Assembly (NCBI GenBank): GCA_944415565.1
Contig: CALYBQ010000017.1
Location: 1-32,078 of the forward strand
Source of the DNA: an uncultured Rikenellaceae bacterium
GTDB taxonomy: Bacteria > Bacteroidota > Bacteroidia > Bacteroidales > Rikenellaceae
DNA length: 32,078 nt
Reading direction: 5' to 3'
The position numbers were made by a program, and so were the translations under genes. The notes below the pieces were generated by a model that was not told the origin of the DNA, ran no database searches, and saw only the letters and a list, made by a program, of their open reading frames with translations. Of the stretch, positions 1 through 9,575 are shown piece after piece (within the stretch, counting starts at the first letter, position 1; each line of letters begins with the position of its first letter).

Positions 1-295
1 ATATCAATTCGTCCGCAGCGGCATACAACCCTGTACTCTGGAGAATCGGTGTCTCAGGAGAATAAGGTATCGGTTTGTACTTGCCCAAGATCGTTATTGT
101 TGTATCCTGAAGCCTTTCTATCTGCGAGTTTACAGGGCCCGGGTAAACGTCTACCCAGTCCCATTGATCGTTGCTTTGGCCCGGGTCTATTGTTCCCGTT
201 CCGATGAAAGCAGACTCTTCATCAATGCCTTTTTCGCACGAAGCTAAACCTGCGATCAGAGCGACATGAAGCATGCATAGTAAAATTCTTTTCAT
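1..295 (-). CDS. Lipoprotein, N-terminal part only (runs off left edge)
   Basis: The reading frame opens with ATG at 293-295 and stays open to base 1, so about 98 residues are visible. The N-terminus MKRILLCMLHVALIAGLASC is a typical lipoprotein leader with lipobox LASC, followed by acidic residues (EKGIDEE), as often seen in surface-exposed Bacteroidetes lipoproteins. The visible mature part is rich in Asp, Trp and Pro (for example QWDWVDVYPGP). No domain is recognised, and the rest lies outside the window. It could be an adhesin-like or glycan-binding lipoprotein, but that is a guess. Lipoprotein export is well supported; function is unknown. Confidence 0.75.
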   Translation of the reverse strand, partial: MKRILLCMLHVALIAGLASCEKGIDEESAFIGTGTIDPGQSNDQWDWVDVYPGPVNSQIERLQDTTITILGKYKPIPYSPETPILQSTGLYAAADELI

Positions 296-709
296 TTTTG
301 ATTGTGGTTAAGGTCGTTTTGGATTGGTGATATTTCATTATGTAATTTTAATACTTGAATTGTTAATTAATATTCGATATTTCCGTTTATGAACGTAATT
401 GACGAAGTTATGGGTGGTGTTTTTACAGCAGCAAACAATTAATGAGATAATTCTTAAAAAAATAGCGTACCTTAATACAATTTGCAACCAGATACTTTGT
501 GAATATCGAGGGTGTGTACGCTATTAAATATTCCGCGTGTGAAACTGCATTGATATAACTGCTAATTTCACACACTTTCAGATCGAAATAACGGTCAATA
601 ATACAGCCGAGAATAAGGTGTATGACAATCTGCCCAAAGGAAGATGGTTATTTCTATTGGAATGGGATGTGTTGTAAAGAGATTGTAGAGAAATCTGTGG
701 AGCGATTGA
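296..709. other. Intergenic region with two inverted repeats, no gene seen
   Basis: This AT-rich stretch of about 414 bases has no credible reading frame. It contains a perfect 10-bp inverted repeat, AATAGCGTAC (461-470) and GTACGCTATT (516-525), with 45 bases between. A perfect 8-bp repeat follows: GTGTGAAA (537-544) and TTTCACAC (566-573) with a 21-base loop. Neither is followed by a T tract in a position to make a clear terminator. The region must hold the 3' end of the kinase mRNA and the upstream region of the lipoprotein gene. Confidence 0.5.
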
Positions 710-1456
710 TTATTTATGTGACGATCCGAACAGGCGTTTGAGGAGGTTTTTGACCCGTTTTCGCATGTTCATGCCTTTTTGCATAAGTACGGCTCCGCTA
801 AGCGTATCGGGATTCCATCCGCGCAGGTTTGCATATTCGGCCGAGATCTGCACTGTGAGCAGGCGGGAGAGCGTTAGCCTGTCGAGGCTGTTTATCACCT
901 CGTTTTTATTTGGCCGCCTGAACCTGAGCCTGTTGATGTCTATCAGGGCGAACCGGAAACGGTCGCCGTCCTTGCGGTAGAAGATATTGCCCGAATTATA
1001 ATCCTTATGGAATAGGCCGTTGTCGTTCATCTCCACCGTAAACCGGGCGAAGTCGCGTATTATGGCCTCTTGTGTCTCCCTGTCGCACTTCTCAATCGTG
1101 TGCAGCAGGTTGTCCTCAACGAATTTCGAGATAAAATACCCCGTATGGAACAGCCCCGACTTGCGTATTTCGATGTATGCTACGGGCTCGGCCGTGTCTA
1201 TCCCCATGTCCAGCAACCTCTGTGCATATTCGAACGAACGCCGGGCCTTGCTCTGGCGCAGCCATGAATAGACGAACTTGTTCAATCCGTTGGGCACCTT
1301 GAACTGTTTTACGACGAGATCTACCCCCTCGTGCGTGATACGGGTTACGAGGTTGCGGTTCCTTTTGTATACCTCTTCCGTCTCGATGGTCCCGTCTGGT
1401 ATCCGGCGCAGGAAATCGGTAAAACGTTCGTATTTTGGGTTGACGACTAATTTCAT
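710..1456 (-). CDS. Lipopolysaccharide core kinase-like protein (WaaP/InaA family)
   Basis: This is a 248-residue member of the Kdo/WaaP-InaA protein-kinase-like family, which phosphorylates sugars of the lipid A-core region at the inner face of the inner membrane. With the start used here, the likely ATP lysine is K50 (VVKQFKVP). The catalytic loop HKDYNSGN covers residues 150-157, giving the His-x-Asp-x4-Asn pattern, and the metal-binding DIN is at 173-175. A longer frame starts at 1483 (MRGHELFNL...), but the internal Met at 1454-1456 gives MKLVVNPKYERF, which matches how I remember Bacteroidales homologues beginning. The C-terminus is very basic (RKRVKNLLKRLFG), consistent with membrane association. 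It is divergent from the thiamine operon and appears monocistronic. Family is confident; exact substrate is inferred. Confidence 0.82.
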   Translation of the reverse strand: MKLVVNPKYERFTDFLRRIPDGTIETEEVYKRNRNLVTRITHEGVDLVVKQFKVPNGLNKFVYSWLRQSKARRSFEYAQRLLDMGIDTAEPVAYIEIRKSGLFHTGYFISKFVEDNLLHTIEKCDRETQEAIIRDFARFTVEMNDNGLFHKDYNSGNIFYRKDGDRFRFALIDINRLRFRRPNKNEVINSLDRLTLSRLLTVQISAEYANLRGWNPDTLSGAVLMQKGMNMRKRVKNLLKRLFGSSHK

Positions 1457-1562
1457 CAAGTTAAAAAGTTCATGCCCACGCATGTGGATTACGAATATCG
1501 CGGTTAGCGGTCTGTGTGGTCTCGGACAATCCGATGGATTGAAGACGCAATCCCGTTGACTG

Positions 1563-1570
1563 CAAATATA
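1563..1570 (-). promoter_or_regulatory. -7 element of kinase promoter
   Basis: Read on the minus strand this is TATATTTG, a full match to the Bacteroidetes TAnnTTTG -7 consensus. It lies about 107 bases upstream of the chosen kinase start. I see no TTTG at the usual -33 distance, so the promoter is supported by one box only. It is back to back with the thiamine promoter at 1636-1643. Confidence 0.45.
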
Positions 1571-1635
1571 TGCAAAACTTTTGTGTTAATCGGACTATTT
1601 TGTCGCTATGCCGTACACTTTGTTCCGAAAAAGCG

Positions 1636-1643
1636 TATATTTG
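1636..1643 (+). promoter_or_regulatory. -7 element of thiamine operon promoter
   Basis: TATATTTG is a perfect TAnnTTTG box, ending about 10 bases before the riboswitch begins. That is where the start point of a leader carrying the aptamer would be expected. The nearest TTTG upstream (1619-1622) is only 13 bases away, shorter than the usual 19 or so, so the -33 element is weak or absent. Confidence 0.6.
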
Positions 1644-1652
1644 CCGAACACG

Positions 1653-1733
1653 GCGATCAAGGGGTGCCCCGCAGAGGGGCTGAGATTACACCCTTAAACC
1701 TGATGCGGGTAATACCGACGTAGGGATGACGGC
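1653..1733 (+). ncRNA. TPP riboswitch (THI element)
   Basis: The conserved thi-box sequences occur in order: GGGGTGCC, then the small P3 hairpin CCCC-GCAGA-GGGG, GGCTGAGA, ACCC, AACCTGAT, GGGTAATACC and GCGTAGGGA-like ACGTAGGGAT. Together these form the pyrimidine- and pyrophosphate-binding arms of a thiamine pyrophosphate aptamer. It lies just downstream of a -7 box and 60 bases before thiD, so it should switch the operon off when TPP is plentiful. Just after it, TATCC (1740-1744) can pair with GGATA (1752-1756). ATCCTA (1741-1746) can instead pair with the aptamer's TAGGGAT end; this is a possible expression platform. I see no T-tract terminator, so control may be at translation of thiD. 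Confidence 0.93.
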
Positions 1734-1792
1734 AAGCTTTATCCTAAATATGGATACCTCTTGGTTGGCGGATTTTATGCTAATCTAATGTC

Positions 1793-2614
1793 ATGATGAA
1801 GAGGTATCCCACAGCATTGACCATAGCGGGTTCCGACAGCGGCGGATGTGCCGGAATACAGGCGGACCTGAAGACTTTTTCGGCACTCGGCGTGTTCGGC
1901 GCTTCCGTCATTACGTCCATAACTGCACAGAATACGTGCGAGGTTCGTAATGTTGAGGTGCTGTCGCCGCGATTGGTCGAGTCGCAGTTGCGTGCCGTGA
2001 TGGAAGACATTACGGTGGATGCTGTGAAGACTGGTATGCTGCCTTCGGCCGAAATCATAGAGGTGGTTACCGGTGTGTTGGCCGAGTACGGTGTTCCGGT
2101 GATTGTCGATCCGGTGATGGTGGCGACGAGCGGCGCACGCCTTACGGCCGCGTCGATAGCCGATACGTTTCTGAGCCGTTTAGACCGCTTTTCTTTGATA
2201 ACCCCGAATATACCCGAGGCCGAAACGTTGGCAGGGCGGGAGATAAAATCGGTTGACGATATGTCCGCAGCCGCAGCCGTACTGTTGGATAGGGGGTGTC
2301 AAGCCGTATTGATAAAAGGCGGCCATCTGACGGCTTCCGAATCGACCGACATTCTGTTCAGGCAGGGGCAATCGCCTGTAGCATTTACTTCTCGGAATGT
2401 GGATACGAAGAACCTGCACGGGACAGGATGTACGCTTTCTTCCGCCATCGCGGGATATATGGCGTTGGGGAACGACCTCGAAACGGCGGTTTCCAAGGCA
2501 AAAGATTACATAACGGCGGCGATAGTGGCGGGATCACAGGTCAAGACCGGACACGGTTGCGGCCCTGTCGATCACTTTTTCTCTCCGGAACCGCTTAAAA
2601 TCATTGAGCTATGA
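1793..2614 (+). CDS. thiD: Hydroxymethylpyrimidine / phosphomethylpyrimidine kinase
   Basis: ThiD phosphorylates HMP and then HMP-P to HMP-PP, the pyrimidine half of thiamine. The protein has 273 residues, the family's usual size, with a ribokinase-type fold. The N-terminal substrate motif [13 protein letters not shown] starts at residue 13. NPV-type core residues appear in [12 protein letters not shown]. The anion-hole motif GTGC is at 210-213, with Cys213 in the position of the pyrimidine-kinase catalytic/anion cysteine. Two Met codons stand at the start (1793 and 1796) and either could be used. It is the first gene after the TPP riboswitch, and its stop overlaps the thiS start (ATGA at 2611-2614), so the two are translationally coupled. 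Confidence 0.96.
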   Translation: MMKRYPTALTIAGSDSGGCAGIQADLKTFSALGVFGASVITSITAQNTCEVRNVEVLSPRLVESQLRAVMEDITVDAVKTGMLPSAEIIEVVTGVLAEYGVPVIVDPVMVATSGARLTAASIADTFLSRLDRFSLITPNIPEAETLAGREIKSVDDMSAAAAVLLDRGCQAVLIKGGHLTASESTDILFRQGQSPVAFTSRNVDTKNLHGTGCTLSSAIAGYMALGNDLETAVSKAKDYITAAIVAGSQVKTGHGCGPVDHFFSPEPLKIIEL

Positions 2615-2811
2615 AAATCATGTTGAACGGCAAGAGCCACGAGGTGGGCGAAGGCACGACGCTCGGTGCCTTTCTGGACCACCTCGGGATAGCACCTCAG
2701 GGGGTTGCGGTGGCTATAAATTACGAGGTAGTACCGAAAGATGCGTGGAACGATACCGTGCTGACCGATGGTGTGGAGCTGATGCTGATAACGGCTGTTT
2801 CGGGAGGTTAG
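2611..2811 (+). CDS. thiS: Sulfur carrier protein ThiS
   Basis: This is a 66-residue ubiquitin-like beta-grasp protein ending in the obligatory Gly-Gly (TAVSGG). The C-terminal glycine is adenylated by ThiF and converted to a thiocarboxylate, which delivers sulfur to ThiG for thiazole synthesis. The N-terminal [12 protein letters not shown] and the GTTLGAFLDHLGI helix are typical. Its start overlaps the thiD stop, and the next gene begins 4 bases after its stop. Confidence 0.96.
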   Translation: MKIMLNGKSHEVGEGTTLGAFLDHLGIAPQGVAVAINYEVVPKDAWNDTVLTDGVELMLITAVSGG

Positions 2812-2815
2812 CGGG

Positions 2816-3421
2816 ATGGAATTGGTGGTTATAACGTCCGAAAAGTTCCTGCCCGGTGAGGCCGAGATACTGAACAATCTTTTTGCAAATGGGCTTATGC
2901 GTTTGCATCTGCGGAAACCGGGAGCGGGGGAAGCCGAATTGAGGGAGCTGATCGCCGGCATCGGTCGGGCGTATTATGACAGAATAGTGCTTCACGATCA
3001 TTTTTCGTTGGTAGGAGAATTCGGGTTGGCCGGAGTACATCTCAACGGTAGGAATCCGGAGCCGCCGGCGTTTCCTGTGGCGCACGTTAGCCGTTCGTGC
3101 CATTCGATAGCGGAGGTGGCGGAGTCGGCCGGTAGATACGGTTATGTCTTTTTGAGTCCGATTTTCGACAGCATTTCCAAGTCGGGCTACGGGCATGCCT
3201 TCACGACAGCCGAGTTACTTGCGGCGCGGGAGGACGGAATAATAAACGAACGCGTCTATGCCCTCGGCGGCATCGGCGCAGACAATATAAATGACGCTGG
3301 CCGAATGGGATTCGGTGGTGTCGCAATTTTAGGTGCATTATGGCAGAATTATCAGGAGAGCCTCGATGCGGATGCTCTGATACGAAAATTTCAGAGCTTC
3401 ATGGCGGAGGTTCGGCGGTAA
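2816..3421 (+). CDS. ThiE/TenI-family TIM-barrel protein, probable TenI-like thiazole tautomerase
   Basis: This 201-residue protein belongs to the thiamine-phosphate synthase/TenI superfamily. The barrel landmarks are RLHLRKPG (usual QLRxK), VLHDHFSLVGEFGLAGVHLN (usual N-D...GvHLGq.D), SPIFDSISK (usual GPvFpTxTK) and YALGGI. Several synthase residues differ: no Gln-Leu-Arg, no Asn-Asp pair in strand 3, and SISK in place of TxTK. A canonical ThiE follows immediately, so I infer that this copy is TenI-like, aromatising the thiazole phosphate made by ThiG. A degenerate ThiE is the alternative. It overlaps the next gene through TAATG (3419-3423). Confidence 0.8.
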   Translation: MELVVITSEKFLPGEAEILNNLFANGLMRLHLRKPGAGEAELRELIAGIGRAYYDRIVLHDHFSLVGEFGLAGVHLNGRNPEPPAFPVAHVSRSCHSIAEVAESAGRYGYVFLSPIFDSISKSGYGHAFTTAELLAAREDGIINERVYALGGIGADNINDAGRMGFGGVAILGALWQNYQESLDADALIRKFQSFMAEVRR

Positions 3422-4049
3422 TGGACGGGTTGTTGTTCATTACGCATAAGACGGAGAGGTTCGGGTATATAGAAGGAGCGAAGGCTGTTCTCGAAGGCGG
3501 TTGCCGGCGGGTGCAGTTGCGAATGAAGGACGAACCTGTGGAGGCCGTATTCGAAACGGCACGGACGCTAAAGGCGGTGTGCGATGGGTATGGGGCGGAC
3601 CTTTATATAGACGATTATCCTGATGTCGCCATGCAGGTTGGGGCGAGAGGGGTGCATCTCGGTAAGAACGATATGGCTCCGGGCGATGCCCGCCGCATGA
3701 TGGGCGACGGGTTCGTGATAGGGGGGACGGCCAATACTTTCGAGGATATGGTAAGACTGAAAGAGCAGGGTGTGGATTATATCGGATTAGGGCCTTTCAG
3801 GTTTACACAGACTAAAAAGAACTTGAGCCCGATACTCGGATTGGAGGGATACGGGCGGCTTATCGGGCAGTGCCGGGATGCTGGATTCGTGTTGCCGGTA
3901 GTGGCGATAGGCGGTATTACGGCGGCAGATATACCGGCTTTGATGTCGGTTGGAGTGTCGGCGATTGCCCTGTCGTCGTCTATCCTGTCTGCGACAGACC
4001 CCGTGTCCGAAACAAAAAAGATAATAGAAATCATAAATAACTCTGAACG

Positions 4050-4053
<4 letters not shown>
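3421..4053 (+). CDS. thiE: Thiamine-phosphate synthase
   Basis: ThiE joins HMP-PP to the thiazole phosphate to give thiamine monophosphate. The 210-residue protein carries the canonical motifs: [54 protein letters not shown] and VAIGGI. The frame is open upstream to 3340, but the ATG at 3421 overlaps the preceding stop and gives the normal family N-terminus, so it is the likely start. Its stop overlaps the thiG start by four bases (ATGA at 4050-4053). Confidence 0.93.
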
Positions 4054-6546
<2,493 letters not shown>

Positions 6547-6646
6547 CACGAACGTCGGGCTATGACGCCGGACGAAAATCGTTGCGACCCTTGTGTTAAA
6601 GGTCGGACGATGTTTTACAAATATTAAAGAGTAATTCCGAAAAATC

Positions 6647-7759
6647 ATGAAGTTTACGGAACTTATAGACCAATACGATTGGGACGATGTAAAGTCCCGC
6701 ATATATGCGAAGACCGCGCGCGATGTGGAGGCTGCGTTGGCCAATTCGCGGCGCGACGTAGAGGATTTTATGGCACTGGTGTCGCCTGCCGCACAGCCTT
6801 ATCTCGAACAGATGGCGGCATTGAGCCGGAAGTACACGCTCGAACGTTTCGGGCGCACGATACAGTTCTACATACCTCTCTACCTCACAAACTCGTGTAT
6901 GAACCATTGCGTGTACTGCGGTTTCAACCACAATAATGACATAAGACGCATCATACTGACCGACGATCAGGTGTTGCAGGAGGTCGAGGCCATCAAGAAG
7001 ATTGGCGATTTTCGACACATCCTGCTCGTTACGGGAGAGAACCCGCGCGATGCCGGAGCCGATTACATCGAGAATGCCATACGACTCGTGAAACCATACT
7101 TCTCGTCCATTTCCATCGAGGTGCAACCGCTCAAGACGGACGAGTATGCACGATTGACCGAAGCCGGCATGAACGCGGTGTACTGCTATCAGGAGACTTA
7201 CAACAAGTCGCGCTACAACGTTTACCATCCGCGCGGAATGAAGTCGAAGTTCGACTGGCGTCTCGATGCGTTCGACCGTATGGGGCAGTCCGGTGTGCAT
7301 AAGATAGGGCTCGGCGTTCTGATCGGGCTCGAAGACTGGCGCACCGATGCTTCGATGATGGCCATGCACCTGCGCTACCTGCAAAAGACCTACTGGCAGA
7401 CCAAATATTCGGTATCGTTTCCGAGGATGCGTCCACACGAAGGCGTGTTCCAGCCCAATGTGGTCATGGAAGACAGAGAATTGGCTCAGTTGATCTTTGC
7501 ATACCGCATATTCGATCACGATATAGAAATTGCGCTGTCTACCCGTGAGGACAGGAAGTTCAGGGATAATATGACGTCGCTCGGTGTGACGTCGCTCAGC
7601 GCCGGGTCGAAGACCGATCCGGGCGGGTATGCCGTTTACCGTAATGAGCTGGAACAATTCGTGGTGAACGACGACCGTACGCCGGACGAAGTGCTGAAAG
7701 CCGTTAAAGATCAGGGTTACGAGGTTGTATGGAAGGACTGGGATCTCAGTCTGCAATAA
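6647..7759 (+). CDS. thiH: 2-iminoacetate synthase (tyrosine lyase, radical SAM)
   Basis: ThiH splits tyrosine to p-cresol and dehydroglycine, the anaerobic source of the glycine unit for ThiG. The 370-residue protein has the classical radical-SAM cluster motif CxxxCxxC (C84, C88, C91 in NSCMNHCVYCGF). Family segments LVTGENPRDAGADYI, VYCYQETYNKSRYNVYHPRG and VSFPRMRPHEG follow. Use of ThiH rather than ThiO fits an anaerobic organism. thiF starts two bases after its stop. Confidence 0.96.
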   Translation: MKFTELIDQYDWDDVKSRIYAKTARDVEAALANSRRDVEDFMALVSPAAQPYLEQMAALSRKYTLERFGRTIQFYIPLYLTNSCMNHCVYCGFNHNNDIRRIILTDDQVLQEVEAIKKIGDFRHILLVTGENPRDAGADYIENAIRLVKPYFSSISIEVQPLKTDEYARLTEAGMNAVYCYQETYNKSRYNVYHPRGMKSKFDWRLDAFDRMGQSGVHKIGLGVLIGLEDWRTDASMMAMHLRYLQKTYWQTKYSVSFPRMRPHEGVFQPNVVMEDRELAQLIFAYRIFDHDIEIALSTREDRKFRDNMTSLGVTSLSAGSKTDPGGYAVYRNELEQFVVNDDRTPDEVLKAVKDQGYEVVWKDWDLSLQ

Positions 7760-7760
7760 T

Positions 7761-8465
7761 ATGATGGAGCGTTACGAGCGTAATATAATTATCGACGGTT
7801 TCGGTCGTGCAGGGCAGGAGAAACTCGCCCGGGCTAAGGTACTTGTCGTAGGGGCGGGCGGATTGGGTTCGCCGGTGATCATGTATCTCGCCGCCGCAGG
7901 CATAGGTATGTTGGGCATAGTTGACCACGATACGGTAGATGTCACAAACCTGCAACGCCAGATCATGCACGGTACGGGCGATATAGGCCGCCGCAAAGTG
8001 GATTCGGCACGAGACAGCGTCGGCGCCGTCAATCCCGATGTGACGGTGATAACATATCCGGAGAAGTTTACCGGAGATAATGCTGCGGAACTCGTCGCGG
8101 GATACGATTTCGTCGTAGACTGTTGCGATAATTACGATGCTAAATATCTGATAAACGACGTGTGCGTGGCGTGCGGGAAGCCGTATTCACACGGAGCGAT
8201 ACTCGCCATGCGTGGAGAGGCGATGACCTATGTTCCCGGACATGCCGATTACCGTGCTGTATTTCCCTCGCCTCCGGAAGACGGAATGCAGCCTACCGCG
8301 GCACAGGCTGGTGCTCTCGGAGCCATAGCGGGTGTCATAGGCTCGGTGCAGGCGGCGGAGGTGATAAAGTATATTACCGGGATAGGGGAGTTGTTGACTG
8401 ACCGGATATTGATCGTGAACGGCCTGACTATGACGTTCAATACGCTCAGGGTGAAAGCTCGATAA
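7761..8465 (+). CDS. thiF: ThiF/MoeB/HesA-family ThiS adenylyltransferase lacking the usual cysteines
   Basis: This 234-residue E1-like enzyme should adenylate the C-terminal glycine of ThiS. The frame extends upstream to 7725, but ATG 7761 (two bases after thiH) gives the family N-terminus ERYERNIIIDGFG. The nucleotide loop GAGGLGS is at 31-37, the acidic DHD at 55-57, NLQRQ at 63-67 and the catalytic DCCDN at 120-124. The Zn-binding CxxC found in E. coli ThiF (GCYRC) is replaced by ADYRAV at 162-167. The transfer cysteine region reads TAAQAG (179-184) without Cys, and the C-terminal CPVC is absent. Function as ThiF rests on operon position. Confidence 0.88.
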   Translation: MMERYERNIIIDGFGRAGQEKLARAKVLVVGAGGLGSPVIMYLAAAGIGMLGIVDHDTVDVTNLQRQIMHGTGDIGRRKVDSARDSVGAVNPDVTVITYPEKFTGDNAAELVAGYDFVVDCCDNYDAKYLINDVCVACGKPYSHGAILAMRGEAMTYVPGHADYRAVFPSPPEDGMQPTAAQAGALGAIAGVIGSVQAAEVIKYITGIGELLTDRILIVNGLTMTFNTLRVKAR

Positions 8466-8500
8466 AAATGGCGGACCATCTTGCACGGTCCGCCATTTTT
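8464..8500 (+). terminator. Terminator of the thiamine operon
   Basis: A perfect 14-bp stem, AAAAATGGCGGACC (8464-8477) with GGTCCGCCATTTTT (8487-8500), encloses a 9-base loop and ends in five T. It begins inside the thiF stop codon. The A/T ends make it active on either strand in principle, but only the + strand has an incoming transcript. Confidence 0.93.
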
Positions 8501-8515
8501 ATTAATTTTACCTGC

Positions 8516-9241
8516 ATGATCTTTATCAAGAAGATAACGAACAGGCATGTTTACGGTGTGGACGACGGCTATCCGTTCGACCTGCCGGTAATAAGGGCTA
8601 TCTCCGAGTTCGATTTCAAGCGCGATGTAACGTTTTTCGTCGGTGAGAACGGTTCGGGTAAATCGACGTTGGTCGAGGCCATCGCTGTGGCGGCGGGATT
8701 CAATCCGGAAGGGGGAACTAAGAATTTCAATTTCGCCACCTATCTTACACATTCTGTTTTGTATGAGGAATTGCTGATTACCAGAGGTGTCAATAGGGAG
8801 CAGGATGGGTTTTTCCTGCGTGCGGAGAGTTTCTACAATGTCGCTTCCGAGATAGACGAGCTTCAAAAAGTGGATGGCCGAATGTATAAGGATTACGGTG
8901 GGAAGTCTCTTCACAAAAGGTCGCATGGGGAGAGCTTTATGGCCATGTTGTCATACAGGCTTGGCGGTAACGGTCTTTATATACTCGACGAACCGGAATC
9001 CGCATTGTCTCTCCAGAGCATACTGATGCTTATGGTTCGCATGAAGGAGTTGGTCGCACATGGCTCTCAGTTCATCATCGCTACCCACTCTCCCGTGTTG
9101 ATGGCTTTTCCCGGTGCGGAGATATGGAGTATCGACAGCGAGGGATTAAGGAAGATGCGGTACGAGGATACGGAACAATATTCCCTCACGAAATATTTTC
9201 TCAATAACTATGAAGGGTTCCTGAAGGAGCTGTTCTCGTAA
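8516..9241 (+). CDS. AAA family ATPase, SMC/ABC-type (predicted ATPase, COG3910-like)
   Basis: This is a 241-residue soluble ATPase with a single SMC/ABC-like head. Walker A is GENGSGKS (43-50), an ABC-like signature is HGESF (137-141), Walker B is LYILDEP (154-160), and the switch histidine lies in ATHSP (189-193). Such stand-alone ATPases are widespread, and their biological role is mostly unknown. The frame is open back to 8468, but that lies within the upstream terminator stem, so ATG 8516 is the more reasonable start. Only 15 bases separate the terminator from this start and no full promoter fits between, so expression by read-through or a near-leaderless mRNA is possible. Confidence 0.85.
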   Translation: MIFIKKITNRHVYGVDDGYPFDLPVIRAISEFDFKRDVTFFVGENGSGKSTLVEAIAVAAGFNPEGGTKNFNFATYLTHSVLYEELLITRGVNREQDGFFLRAESFYNVASEIDELQKVDGRMYKDYGGKSLHKRSHGESFMAMLSYRLGGNGLYILDEPESALSLQSILMLMVRMKELVAHGSQFIIATHSPVLMAFPGAEIWSIDSEGLRKMRYEDTEQYSLTKYFLNNYEGFLKELFS

Positions 9242-9513
9242 TGGTCTGGATAGGTTTTCACCCGAATTGCTTGCATTGCGAAACGTATGCGATTAATCCG
9301 TAGGTTTTGCCGGCATGCAGTTAGGCAATTTATGTGTGTTGTACGCAGTCCGAGGAGATTTCTCGGCCCATGCTGTTGTGATCCGTAATTAACCATTGCG
9401 TGCTGATGTTGACATCTCTGCCGGCTGTAATTTGTTGTAGTCGTAATATCCATCCGAAAACACACACGCCGGATAACGCCGCTATTAGGCAACAATCTGT
9501 TTGGCAGGGTAAT
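9242..9513. other. Intergenic stretch, nothing recognised
   Basis: About 270 bases between the ATPase gene and a bidirectional terminator. Reading frames here are short and have no family resemblance. I see no promoter, repeat or RNA gene. Confidence 0.4.
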
Positions 9514-9549
9514 AAAAAACGACCGTCTCTCAAAAGACGGTCGTTTTTT
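9514..9549. terminator. Bidirectional terminator between convergent genes
   Basis: A perfect 15-bp stem, AAAAAACGACCGTCT (9514-9528) with AGACGGTCGTTTTTT (9535-9549), closes a 6-base loop. It has six T on one strand and six A on the other, so it can end the ATPase transcript (+) and the GH76/DUF4965 operon (-, stop at 9576). Confidence 0.93.
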
Positions 9550-9575
9550 ATTTGTTAGCCATGGTAGGCTCGTGA

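Noticed and set aside
6596-7756. A 386-residue minus-strand frame opposite thiH.
   Set aside because: It is a shadow of thiH. The translation is His/Val/Arg-rich without motifs, and no promoter or start context is present.
8468-8515. Upstream start for the AAA ATPase at 8468.
   Set aside because: It would place the first 16 residues inside the thiamine operon terminator hairpin; the ATG at 8516 leaves the domain complete.
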